From IMG/VR virus record IMGVR_UViG_3300031521_000251, positions 1 through 31,410 of that record: 31,410 nucleotides of DNA, one strand, 5' to 3'. The DNA is from a virus. Of this stretch, positions 1 to 7,443 are shown piece after piece. Numbering within the stretch: the stretch's first letter is position 1; each line of letters begins with the position of its first letter. Under the pieces are notes generated by a model, which worked only from the letters and a program-made list of their open reading frames with translations, did no database searches and was not told where the DNA came from. The position numbers were made by a program, and so were the translations under genes.

Positions 1-23
1 TTATGGTGTCAGAGGGATAATTG

Positions 24-98
24 ATTGTGTGCAATTGAATTGTGTGAATGTTTATTGTGTGTAATAGTATTTCGTGCGATATGATTGTGTGATAGAAA
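24..98. repeat. Five tandem 15-bp iteron-like repeats
   Basis: Units begin at 24, 39, 54, 69 and 84, exactly 15 bp apart. Four carry ATTGTGTG; the fourth (69) is degenerate, ATTTCGTG. The last 5-7 bases of each unit vary. They lie at the left edge of a 1.7-kb stretch without genes, about 1.6 kb before a replication-initiator-like gene. Regular spacing of a short core is typical of iterons in replication origins or of arrays of repressor sites. A 15-bp period would place sites alternately on opposite helix faces. Repeat structure is seen directly; the origin or operator role is inference. Confidence 0.6.
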
Positions 99-448
99 AA
101 TTTCATGAGTGAAGAAACATTACGTAATCCGAACTGGTTGCGTATGCAACTATTAACACTGTTAATTATTAATTATCACCAAAATATCCCAGATTCAAGG
201 AAACCCGTGAAAAGTATCGTAAACCAGAGTATCACACCACTCCTGCCAGAGTCACAGTTGGTATGGAGAAAATCAGTAATATCATACCAACTCCAAAATA
301 GCCAGTAAATACAAGGGTTTCAGGGTATAAACATACCACCCCGGTGGGTTTACATCTTAGAGCAAGCCAGGTTTTGCAGAAAGCCTCCTATCTGTTCTAC
401 TCACACATTCCCCTCCATTTTCAACTCCGAAATCACAAAAATCACTAT

Positions 449-569
449 ACAAATTGCACAAAGAAATCCCAAAACACTTCGGCACTCACTTCGGGAATTT
501 TGAATAAGACAACCAGAAAACCCAGTAACCACAAACAAAATCATACCTGTACAATATGCACAAAGAAAT
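449..569. repeat. Pair of 13-bp exact direct repeats
   Basis: TGCACAAAGAAAT occurs at 455-467 and again at 557-569, 102 bp apart. Both are preceded by a near-identical TACAA stretch, giving about 20 matching bases with one gap. In AT-rich DNA a 13-mer pair is only moderately unusual. It is recorded because it sits in the gene-free control region. Confidence 0.4.
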
Positions 570-954
570 TAATATTACCCCAAATTACCCATTTTACCAC
601 TTAAAATCCTAGCAAACCCTTATAAACACTACGTTTCCCCGAACTCCACCTAAAAACTCAATTTTTGACTCAATCTACACCATAAATAACCCGTAAATCA
701 ACCACTAAAATCACCGGAAATCCTTATAGAATAAGCATTCTTGTCTCTCTCACCGAAGTAGTCTCTCGAAGTCCTATAAAAATATAACAAAATATTTGTA
801 ATGTTTTGCCTGAATGTCATGCCACACAAGTGATTTCCAATAGACTCCATGGAAAGTAACTAAATATTCACTCGCTAATAATAACGGAAAATCCAGTATA
901 AATAATAATCTTTTATCTTATTATAGGCTTATTACAGATTCAACCAGTAAATCC

Positions 955-1080
955 AATCAGATGATCACGAATCTGAATCACATCTAAGCAGCTCTAAGTA
1001 GCAATTGATCTGGATCAGATATCATCATACAAAAATAAATGATAGCCACATAATAATTTACCTGATCTGAATCTGCCATC
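955..1080. promoter_or_regulatory. Cluster of ATCTG/CAGAT sites
   Basis: Half-sites lie at 958-962 (CAGAT), 971-975 (ATCTG), 1008-1012 (ATCTG), 1016-1020 (CAGAT), 1065-1069 and 1071-1075 (both ATCTG). The pair at 1008-1020 forms a perfect palindrome, ATCTG-GAT-CAGAT. ATCTGAATC occurs twice (971-979, 1065-1073). Six such pentamers in about 120 bp is far more than base composition predicts, so this is probably a multi-site binding region for a DNA-binding protein (repressor, initiator or partition-type). The protein is unknown; the ParB-like and Rep-like products encoded downstream are candidates. Confidence 0.4.
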
Positions 1081-1293
1081 ATATTTATTACAGGCAAATC
1101 CAAATTTCAGGTTCTATACATTCTCACATCATGTTACACAGGATCATTTGCTTAAATTAATGATAATCACATCTAAAACAGTCTACCTTCTATTCAATGG
1201 AGAAATATTCACATATCGCGTAAAATAGAAAAACATACCCAAAAACTCAAAAATAAGCATTATAAAAAATATGAAATAATTTTAAAATAAGTA

Positions 1294-1322
1294 TTGACTT
1301 AACCAAATAGCAATGATATACT
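1294..1322 (+). promoter_or_regulatory. Sigma70-type early promoter
   Basis: TTGACT at 1294-1299 and TATACT at 1317-1322 are separated by exactly 17 bp, with an AT-rich stretch upstream. This is the best promoter-like match I see in the window. Transcription would begin near 1329 and run through a leader of about 365 nt into the first early gene at 1697. A 15-bp direct repeat overlaps it, so it is probably repressible. Confidence 0.75.
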
Positions 1323-1346
1323 TTAGAAGTGTTAACCAAGTAGCAA
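1299..1346. repeat. Direct-repeat operator overlapping the promoter
   Basis: TTAACCAARTAGCAA occurs at 1299-1313 (in the -35/-10 spacer) and 1332-1346 (at or just after the expected start site). The copies match at 14 of 15 bases with 33 bp between starts, about three helical turns, so a protein could contact both on the same face. Position strongly suggests repressor binding. No obvious CI-like repressor gene lies in this window. Confidence 0.6.
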
Positions 1347-1509
1347 CAGTATCAAACACAATCGTAGCAGCGATGTGAAATATCTTCAATGTAGATAGAC
1401 ATGTTAAATCACCAAAACTGATTTATATTTACCTGCACCATGAAAACAGCATATTGGATAACAGATGTCAATGGAGATAACCTGTAAACGTTAGTGTGAA
1501 AGAGAGTCT

Positions 1510-1547
1510 AGTATTTAATATTGAACGTTAGTGAAATATTAAATACT
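1510..1547 (+). promoter_or_regulatory. 13-bp perfect inverted repeat in leader
   Basis: Bases 1510-1522 (AGTATTTAATATT) pair perfectly with 1535-1547, around a 12-nt loop. The motif ACGTTAGTG occurs in the loop (1525-1533) and upstream near 1488. A T-rich run follows (to about 1563). It could be an AT-only operator, an RNA hairpin or an attenuator in the leader transcribed from the 1294 promoter. Confidence 0.45.
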
Positions 1548-1585
1548 TAATGTTTTGTTTTATTAATAGTGTTATATCTTATTTC

Positions 1586-1667
1586 AGTTCAGTAAGTCAT
1601 GCATTTGCACCCTCTGCTGAACGCGGTATGCGATTCACGGGGATACATTTGCATAGTTTACTGAACT
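1586..1667 (+). promoter_or_regulatory. Structured 5' leader element
   Basis: A 10-bp perfect stem (AGTTCAGTAA 1586-1595 with 1658-1667) closes an 82-nt element. Inside, ATGCA (1599-1603) can pair with TGCAT (1650-1654), and CTGC (about 1614-1617) with GCGG (1623-1626). It ends 14 nt before the Shine-Dalgarno at 1682, a typical place for a cis-acting RNA that controls translation or transcription elongation. It matches no riboswitch class or tRNA that I know. Confidence 0.45.
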
Positions 1668-1696
1668 CTCGCAAAAGCAAAAAGGAGGGAATCTAA

Positions 1697-2491
1697 ATTA
1701 AGAGAGATTATTTTACGAGAATACCAAATCAGTATATTAGGGGAGACATTCGTAAGCTGTACGGTGTGAGCAGGAAGTTCTACATCACTTACATATTGAT
1801 TGACCGCTATCGTTCACTAGAAGACTTTAGCTGGATTACAATCAAAAAGATTCTTAATTATTATGGGCTTAAAAATACAAGAAATAAGCCCAAGGCGTTC
1901 AAAGAGATTTTAGACGTATTGGAGTATATGGTAAACAGTAAAATGATATCCATTGCTCAAGACATTGACTCCATTACATATGATACTGGGATTGAGGTAA
2001 AAATTATTTCAGATAACTTTGACTTCCCAAAAAATTTCTGTAAATTTGATTTTTGTGTGTTTGATAAAATCATGGATTCTGATTCTGCTATAAATAACGA
2101 GACTCTGCTATTGTCGTATATTTATATACTCTCTTATATTGGTGAAAAAAGTGATCAAAGAGAGGGAGAAAGCGATACTGAATATTTGGAAAGGTTGAAG
2201 GAATATCCAAGAGCATTTTTCAGAGATATAGGGAATATGGCAAAAGAATTATCAATGTCAAAGGATACGATAACAAAGTGTATTAATTATTTTTTATCTG
2301 AGCAAATGCTTGTAAAGAAAACGGTTGGTAGTGTAAAGAAAGATGGCAAGCCGCCACAAAATGTCCCCAACATTTATGTATTAAATAATGACGAGTGCCA
2401 ACAAGAAATTGAGTGGGCGTTAGAAAAAATGAAAGAGATTTACAAAGTAGATTATTTTGATGAGATTAAAGGAGGAAACAAAAATCAGTAG
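1697..2491 (+). CDS. Replication-initiator-like winged-helix protein, AUU start
   Basis: A 264-aa protein of two helix-rich halves. The N-terminal half has a conserved-looking basic segment (IPNQYIRGDIRKLYGVSRKF, residues about 9-28) and a first helix-turn-helix region. The C-terminal half holds a second winged helix (about 178-212, MAKELSMSKDTITKCINYF). Two winged helices are the usual design of plasmid/phage replication initiators, so DNA binding at an origin, perhaps the repeats upstream, is likely but not proven. Start: a strong AAGGAGGG at 1682-1689 is followed 7 nt later by ATT (1697), immediately after an in-frame TAA (1694-1696). The first canonical start, GTG at 1766, has no ribosome binding site and would remove the basic segment. 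First gene behind the 1294 promoter. It is a distant paralogue of the C-terminal part of the next protein, which it overlaps by 8 nt. Confidence 0.7.
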   Translation: MKRDYFTRIPNQYIRGDIRKLYGVSRKFYITYILIDRYRSLEDFSWITIKKILNYYGLKNTRNKPKAFKEILDVLEYMVNSKMISIAQDIDSITYDTGIEVKIISDNFDFPKNFCKFDFCVFDKIMDSDSAINNETLLLSYIYILSYIGEKSDQREGESDTEYLERLKEYPRAFFRDIGNMAKELSMSKDTITKCINYFLSEQMLVKKTVGSVKKDGKPPQNVPNIYVLNNDECQQEIEWALEKMKEIYKVDYFDEIKGGNKNQ

Positions 2492-3698
2492 GGGTGTTTA
2501 TAAAATAGAGAATTTACAGAATAAAATGGTTTATATAGGAAGTAGCGGAAATATCGAAAAACGATGGGAAAAGCATAAAACAGACTTATTGCAAAATAAG
2601 CATCATTCATACAAGCTCCAAGAAGCATTTAATGAGTACATGGACTTAAATAATTTTAAATTTGAGGTCGTTGAATTAGTAGATAATACAAAACTTCATT
2701 TACTAAAACGAGAACAGTTTTATATTGATAAATACAATGCGTTTACCGATGGATACAATTGCTGCGAATATTCAATTAATCCAAAATACGTGAAATTCAA
2801 CGTAAAAAAATTGAGAAATAAAAAAACTACGTGTAAATACATAAAAGTGCCACGGGAATTAATATATGCTAATACTATAGGAGATAAACGAATAAGCTGC
2901 TTCTCATATTTTGTTTTTCACACCTGTTTAAACATGCGATCATTTTACAACTGTAATTATCTTATAGAGTGGTGCGGGTTTAAGCCTAAACGAAATAAAG
3001 GAGCTATGAATGATAAGTTTAAACAGGTATTTACTTGGTTCTACGATAATGGGCTAATACATAATTATGATGATTCTAATTATTCAGAAAAAGATTTCAC
3101 TGAAAAGAATACTGTTATTGTGGATCTAAATAGGGATTGGATATTCCCCGAAAAACAGTTTGGAATGGTATTTGATTTCGAAATTGATTTAATAAAGGAA
3201 TATTCAGAAAAGAATCGTCTTCAACTAGATAAGAGGATAACCCACGCCACCGTTCTGCTTGTATTGGCATACATAAGATGTAATATTCGTTATAGAGCAA
3301 TGGAGTGTTATGAATTGGTGTATGAAATTAAAAAAGCCCCGGAGATATTTTACAAGAAATATAATGAGATAGCCATAGATCTTGGCGTACCGGAGAGAAT
3401 TTGTTCAAAATGCGTAGATATTCTATGTGATTTACAGATATTAGAAATGGCAGCAATGCCAAGGTTTAAAGACGACGATGGAAACTGGCATACCGATTCT
3501 ACAATATTCGCAAATAAGTATAAGTATGTCCAAGATAACAAGACCAAAGAACCAGTATTATACGAGGGGTACGATGTTAAGCGAGAAATAAAATATGGTA
3601 AAAAAATAGTTGCATCAAAATCATTTACTAAAGTAAGTAAGAAAAATTATGAAAACATGGAGGAAACAAAAATAAATGAATCAAACGGTAAAATTTAA
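2484..3698 (+). CDS. GIY-YIG nuclease fused to Rep-like protein, AUC start
   Basis: A 404-aa two-part protein. Residues 1-100 form a GIY-YIG nuclease: GVYKIENL then MVYIGSS, an arginine in KRWEKHK, and a conserved glutamate in KREQFYIDKYN. Residues about 115-400 resemble the preceding 264-aa protein: an N-terminal winged-helix block ending in DNGLI, and a second block around EIAIDLGVPERICSKCVDIL. GIY-YIG domains nick or cut DNA in homing or repair; the rest probably binds DNA. Start: GGAGG at 2471-2475 lies 8 nt before ATC (2484). An in-frame ATG at 2457 exists but has no ribosome binding site and lies inside the upstream gene, so AUC is preferred. Homing mobility or a replication nickase are both possible. 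Confidence 0.7.
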   Translation: MSRGVYKIENLQNKMVYIGSSGNIEKRWEKHKTDLLQNKHHSYKLQEAFNEYMDLNNFKFEVVELVDNTKLHLLKREQFYIDKYNAFTDGYNCCEYSINPKYVKFNVKKLRNKKTTCKYIKVPRELIYANTIGDKRISCFSYFVFHTCLNMRSFYNCNYLIEWCGFKPKRNKGAMNDKFKQVFTWFYDNGLIHNYDDSNYSEKDFTEKNTVIVDLNRDWIFPEKQFGMVFDFEIDLIKEYSEKNRLQLDKRITHATVLLVLAYIRCNIRYRAMECYELVYEIKKAPEIFYKKYNEIAIDLGVPERICSKCVDILCDLQILEMAAMPRFKDDDGNWHTDSTIFANKYKYVQDNKTKEPVLYEGYDVKREIKYGKKIVASKSFTKVSKKNYENMEETKINESNGKI

Positions 3699-3900
3699 CA
3701 CGGACTACTCTCTCGCTCGGCTAGAGAGACATAAAGATTTCGCGGGAGAAATCAGCATTGAGAATTTTTGTACATATGAAAACAAGAACAGTGAACCGTA
3801 TTACACAGCAGTCGAGAGATCAAAGTTTAAGAAAAAGTCAAAGAACTCACCAAATAGCAATACTGACAATTTAAATAATGGAGGAATAGAAAATGTTTGA
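3676..3900 (+). CDS. Hypothetical 74-aa polar protein
   Basis: A short, highly polar protein with a basic serine/lysine/asparagine-rich C-terminal third (KFKKKSKNSPNSN) and no membrane segment. It overlaps the end of the GIY-YIG fusion gene by 23 nt and the next gene by 8 nt. ATG at 3676 lies 12 nt after GGAGG (3659-3663), a slightly long spacer. Family not recognised. Tight overlaps suggest translational coupling within the early operon. Confidence 0.55.
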   Translation: MNQTVKFNTDYSLARLERHKDFAGEISIENFCTYENKNSEPYYTAVERSKFKKKSKNSPNSNTDNLNNGGIENV

Positions 3901-4171
3901 AAATGTAAAGAAGGCATTGGGGATCAGATATTATAAGCCAGGAAAAGAATATTGGGTTGATATCGAGAAAATACATATTACACCAGAATTTGCATCTAAG
4001 AAGGTTGGCTGGAAGAAGATGCAGCGTAAGCGAGATTATTTTAGAAATACGGGTAAGTTTGAGAGCAAGGTAGTATTGAATAAAGATTTCGTGCTAGTCG
4101 ATGGGTACTCTACTTATTGTTTGGTCAAAGAGTTTGGACTTGGTAAGCTGGTTGTTTGGTTTGAAGATTAA
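3893..4171 (+). CDS. ParB/sulfiredoxin-like small protein
   Basis: A 92-aa protein. Its middle and end (IHITPEFASKKVGWKK, then tGkFESKVVLNKDFVLVDGY, then GLGKLVVWFED) match the layout of the ParB N-terminal/sulfiredoxin fold: a strand naming positions, 'V..n..LVDGY.Ty.....G', and a final strand. In ParB-like proteins the DGy/DG-R segment contributes to nucleotide binding. It is too short for a ParB with its own helix-turn-helix. ATG has a good GGAGG 8 nt upstream. Role unknown: regulation or partition accessory is plausible. Fold assignment is by pattern only. Confidence 0.5.
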   Translation: MFENVKKALGIRYYKPGKEYWVDIEKIHITPEFASKKVGWKKMQRKRDYFRNTGKFESKVVLNKDFVLVDGYSTYCLVKEFGLGKLVVWFED

Positions 4172-4202
4172 ATAATATTTTAAATATAAAGGAGAAAAGA
4201 TT

Positions 4203-4673
4203 ATGAACATAAAAGAATGGTTAGATAATTTAGATGTTGGATTTGTGACATACGATACCTATTATTCGCAAATTAAATGCTATGCAGGTTTGCCAAAGAT
4301 ACCGAGTGCTTATTTTCTACCATTAGCTGGAGTTGATATTGTAAGTGAAGAATTATGTAAGATGGTTTTGGATTGTTTAAAAGTTGAAAATAAAAAAATA
4401 GATGAGAAGTACACGAAAGAGGAACAAGAAGTTGTTTTTAATCAAGAATTAGACACCGATTGTTTTTTCATACAGTTAAATGCTGGTCAGGTTTTTGACT
4501 TCTGGTTTGGTAAAAAGAAGTATATTGAAAATAACATACTACAGTCTCGTATTGATTGCTTTATTTTTGATTTTTGGAAATATCTAAGAGAGGAAATCAC
4601 TTATAACGAATTAAAATCTTCTGCAAAAGAGTTGAACAATACTTATGAAAAAATATCTTTGGAGGTGAATTAA
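4203..4673 (+). CDS. Hypothetical 156-aa protein
   Basis: A soluble acidic protein with many aromatic residues (FDFWFGKKKY, FIFDFWKYL) and a helical C-terminus. No family recognised. ATG at 4203 follows AAAGGAG at a normal distance. Its last codons contain the Shine-Dalgarno (GGAGG 4661-4665) of the RNA polymerase gene, whose AUA start follows its stop by one base, so translation of the two is probably coupled. Confidence 0.6.
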   Translation: MNIKEWLDNLDVGFVTYDTYYSQIKCYAGLPKIPSAYFLPLAGVDIVSEELCKMVLDCLKVENKKIDEKYTKEEQEVVFNQELDTDCFFIQLNAGQVFDFWFGKKKYIENNILQSRIDCFIFDFWKYLREEITYNELKSSAKELNNTYEKISLEVN

Positions 4674-4674
4674 A

Positions 4675-7443
4675 ATAGCAAAACAGCAGTCATGTCATAA
4701 ATTTATATATAAATTACACAGCAAAAGATTAAAACGCTCAAGGTGGAAGTTAGATCTTCCACTCCGAGTTGCAATGAAAAATGAAAAAGATATAGTGGCT
4801 TTAAATGATAGTCAAATTTTAAGGTGGCTTTGTGAGTTGAATGGAATTGAGAATTTAGATGAAAAAGTTGCTGAAATAAAGGCAAAATTAAGGCACATTA
4901 GGAAAGAACCAAAGAGTAATCAAAATAAAATAAAAATTGAAAAACTTTACGAAGAACTTTATTCTCTTCAGTATCAAAAGGATTATATGTGTTTAATAAT
5001 GGATAGTGATGGAGACTATGACAGGGCTAATTCAGGATTTAAAATTAATGGATATTCTTATCAGAGACTTCTCGGCACTAATGGTGGAATTAAAAAATCA
5101 ACCATAACTTACATAGGAGAGAATATTATTAAAGAAATACGTAAACGCATGGACAATGGTAGAGATAAAACTAAAGAAATTGTTCCCGCAAAATTGGAAG
5201 CGTATCAAGCATTAATTTGTAGTGGTTCAATTCCCGTAACAAAACCGAGAATATTAATTGTAAATGATTGTAATGTGACATTTAAAGAAAACGTTATAAA
5301 AATAAACGATGAGCACGACGGAGAACCCATATTATCATATGAAAAAGATTATGATATAGAGTATTGTGACTCTGATGGATACGGATTAATGTCTCCGGAA
5401 TATTCAAAAATTGTAAATAAAGATTTATATGGAGAAGATTATGAAGATCAGACTATTTCGGGAATTAATACTCGTTATGCTTGGACTAAAGGAATGTTAT
5501 TTACTTTTGATTTTGTTGAATTTGCAAAAGTGATTAACGATGAAACATATATGACACAAGATGCGTGGAGAGAATGGAGAGACGTTAGAGATTATGATGT
5601 TATACTCACCACGTCAATGGTCAAATTATGGGATTCTTATAAGAGTTTGGAACATTTTATTGAATGCTGCGATGAAAATCATTACCAATTTTCTGTATCA
5701 AAAGCCACTCCTCATACTCTCGAAAATGTAAGAAATTCAAATTACCAGTTTTTACAGACATATAATTTTACCGACAGTGATTTGAACGCCATCTGCAAAC
5801 CTACAATTGATGAAATTACAGATGTTCTATGTGGAGATTGGAGGAAAACAATAGTCTTTTTAAATGGGATGTATTTAAGTGATGAAACTATCGACTTTGT
5901 GGATAATGATTTTGTTAAAGCCATTATGATAGATAAGCGCTTACTTAGTGATCCATTTGTAGTTAGTAAAATTCACGGAATGATCAAGAAGCGGATTCAG
6001 ATGGCATCAAAAGGATCTATTCAGCTTTCCGGTAATTATGCGATAGTTTCTGGAGATCCATACTCTCTTGCTCAATCAATATTTGGATTGCCAATTACTG
6101 GGTTATTAAAGGCCGGTGAAGTATATCATAAATATTGGATAGACAGGGGGGTTAGAGAAATAGCTTGTTTCCGTGCGCCAATGACCTGCCATAATAACAT
6201 TCGTAAGAGAAATGTTGTACACAACGAAGATATGGATTTATGGTATCAATACATAACAACTGGAATTATCCTAAATTCATGGGACACAACTTGTGACGCT
6301 TTAAATGGAGCAGATAAAGACAGCGATGCCTTTTTTACTACAGACAATGAAATTATTATTAAAAATACCTTAAATTCGTCTACTATTGAATGTATGCAGA
6401 GAAAAGCTAAAAAAATTGTCCCAGAAGAGTCTGATATGGTGCGTGCTAACAAGTTAGCCTTTGGTGATGAAATTGGTTCAACAACTAATAAGATTACTTC
6501 AATGATTGAATTACAGTCGCAGTTTAATGAAGAAAGTACCGAATATAAGACGCTAGAGTATAGAATCATGTGTGGTCAACATTATCAGCAGAATTCAATT
6601 GATAAGGCAAAAGGTATCATAGCAAAACCAATGCCAAAATATTGGTATGATAGAGTCTCTTGTAATAAACTTCCGGATTCAACGCAAGAAGAAAAAAACT
6701 TTAAAGAACTCTGTCTTAAAATTGTTTCTGATAAAAAACCATACTTCATGAGGTATATTTATCCGGAATTAATGGCTGAATATAATAAATATATAAGAGA
6801 CACCAATAACAAATGTATCAGAGAATTTAAAATTTCACTATCTGATCTAATGTCAAAACCTGAGAAGTCGGATGAAGAAGATATTTTTATTCAGTACTAT
6901 CGTAAGTTTATGCCGGTTGGAAATAATCAATGTACAATAAACCGAATTTGCTATTTGTTTGAAGATAAGTTTAAGGAGTATATTGGTGATTTAAAAACGT
7001 CATCAGAGTTTGACTATTTCATTTTAAAGTCTGGAGTTGAGTATAGTAGACACGATTATAAAAAAATCGAAAAAATTAAATTGGAATACGATGATTGCGT
7101 TAGGAATTATCAAAAACTTGCAAACAGACAACGATTGGATAAAGACGAGCTTGGTTTAACCAGAGAAATTATGTTATTAAACTTCAAATCTACTTGCGAA
7201 ACAATCTGCTCTAATCAAAAAGAACTATGTGATATTGTATTGGATTTATGCTATTCAAATTCAAAATCGAAGCAATTTGCATGGGATATGTGTGGAGATG
7301 TAATAATAGAAAATCTTCTTAAAAAGAATAATTTCACTATTAATTATCCATTAAAGGTTGATAAAGACGAAGAATTTAAGTTTATGGGAGAAAAATTTGT
7401 AATGCGCAAGAAAAAATATAAGGGAGGCGATGAATTATTATAA
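4675..7443 (+). CDS. QDE-1/YonO-like single-subunit RNA polymerase, AUA start
   Basis: A 922-aa protein that matches, block by block, the double-psi-beta-barrel polymerases that include eukaryotic RNA-dependent RNA polymerases (QDE-1, RDR) and the phage DNA-dependent polymerase YonO. In order: SDGYGLMSPE near residue 234 (family DG.G.mS), a WTKGMLFTFD block near 268 (family KGv), CFRAPMTCHNNIR near 499 (family R.P..hp.diR), and NGADKDSDAFF with aspartates D547, D549 and D551, the metal-binding DxDxD triad. Usual motif is DxDGD; here glycine is serine. It probably transcribes phage genes; template type (DNA or RNA) cannot be told from sequence. Start: GGAGG at 4661-4665, ATA at 4675 after a 9-nt spacer, TGA in frame at 4666. 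The first ATG (4774) has no ribosome binding site. Confidence 0.82.
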   Translation: MAKQQSCHKFIYKLHSKRLKRSRWKLDLPLRVAMKNEKDIVALNDSQILRWLCELNGIENLDEKVAEIKAKLRHIRKEPKSNQNKIKIEKLYEELYSLQYQKDYMCLIMDSDGDYDRANSGFKINGYSYQRLLGTNGGIKKSTITYIGENIIKEIRKRMDNGRDKTKEIVPAKLEAYQALICSGSIPVTKPRILIVNDCNVTFKENVIKINDEHDGEPILSYEKDYDIEYCDSDGYGLMSPEYSKIVNKDLYGEDYEDQTISGINTRYAWTKGMLFTFDFVEFAKVINDETYMTQDAWREWRDVRDYDVILTTSMVKLWDSYKSLEHFIECCDENHYQFSVSKATPHTLENVRNSNYQFLQTYNFTDSDLNAICKPTIDEITDVLCGDWRKTIVFLNGMYLSDETIDFVDNDFVKAIMIDKRLLSDPFVVSKIHGMIKKRIQMASKGSIQLSGNYAIVSGDPYSLAQSIFGLPITGLLKAGEVYHKYWIDRGVREIACFRAPMTCHNNIRKRNVVHNEDMDLWYQYITTGIILNSWDTTCDALNGADKDSDAFFTTDNEIIIKNTLNSSTIECMQRKAKKIVPEESDMVRANKLAFGDEIGSTTNKITSMIELQSQFNEESTEYKTLEYRIMCGQHYQQNSIDKAKGIIAKPMPKYWYDRVSCNKLPDSTQEEKNFKELCLKIVSDKKPYFMRYIYPELMAEYNKYIRDTNNKCIREFKISLSDLMSKPEKSDEEDIFIQYYRKFMPVGNNQCTINRICYLFEDKFKEYIGDLKTSSEFDYFILKSGVEYSRHDYKKIEKIKLEYDDCVRNYQKLANRQRLDKDELGLTREIMLLNFKSTCETICSNQKELCDIVLDLCYSNSKSKQFAWDMCGDVIIENLLKKNNFTINYPLKVDKDEEFKFMGEKFVMRKKKYKGGDELL

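Larger units (their letters stand above)
1..1290. other. Long gene-free, G-poor intergenic region
   Basis: No reading frame here has both a ribosome binding site and protein-like composition. From about 345 to 1250 the + strand is markedly poor in G and richer in C (several 60-base lines hold only 3-4 G), the reverse of the coding region to the right. The skew changes near the promoter at 1294. The stretch contains iteron-like repeats (24-98), a short GC-rich hairpin at 336-347 (CCACC/GGTGG), an imperfect 20-nt direct repeat (about 449-467 and 551-569, sharing TGCACAAAGAAAT) and a cluster of ATCTG/CAGAT sites (958-1075). Best guess is a replication and/or immunity control region. A leftward untranslated RNA is another possibility. 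Confidence 0.5.

Noticed and set aside
401-544. Leftward 47-codon frame with a hydrophobic segment
   Set aside because: No convincing ribosome binding site, and any frame in T/G-rich DNA tends to look hydrophobic.
105-604. Open frames of 67 and 86 codons on the + strand in the left region
   Set aside because: No ribosome binding site, irregular composition (runs of N, T, K, H, C), and they lie in a strand-skewed, repeat-rich stretch. Treated as chance.
3115-3547. Leftward frames of about 60 codons inside the GIY-YIG fusion gene
   Set aside because: Shadows of the well-supported rightward gene; no ribosome binding sites.
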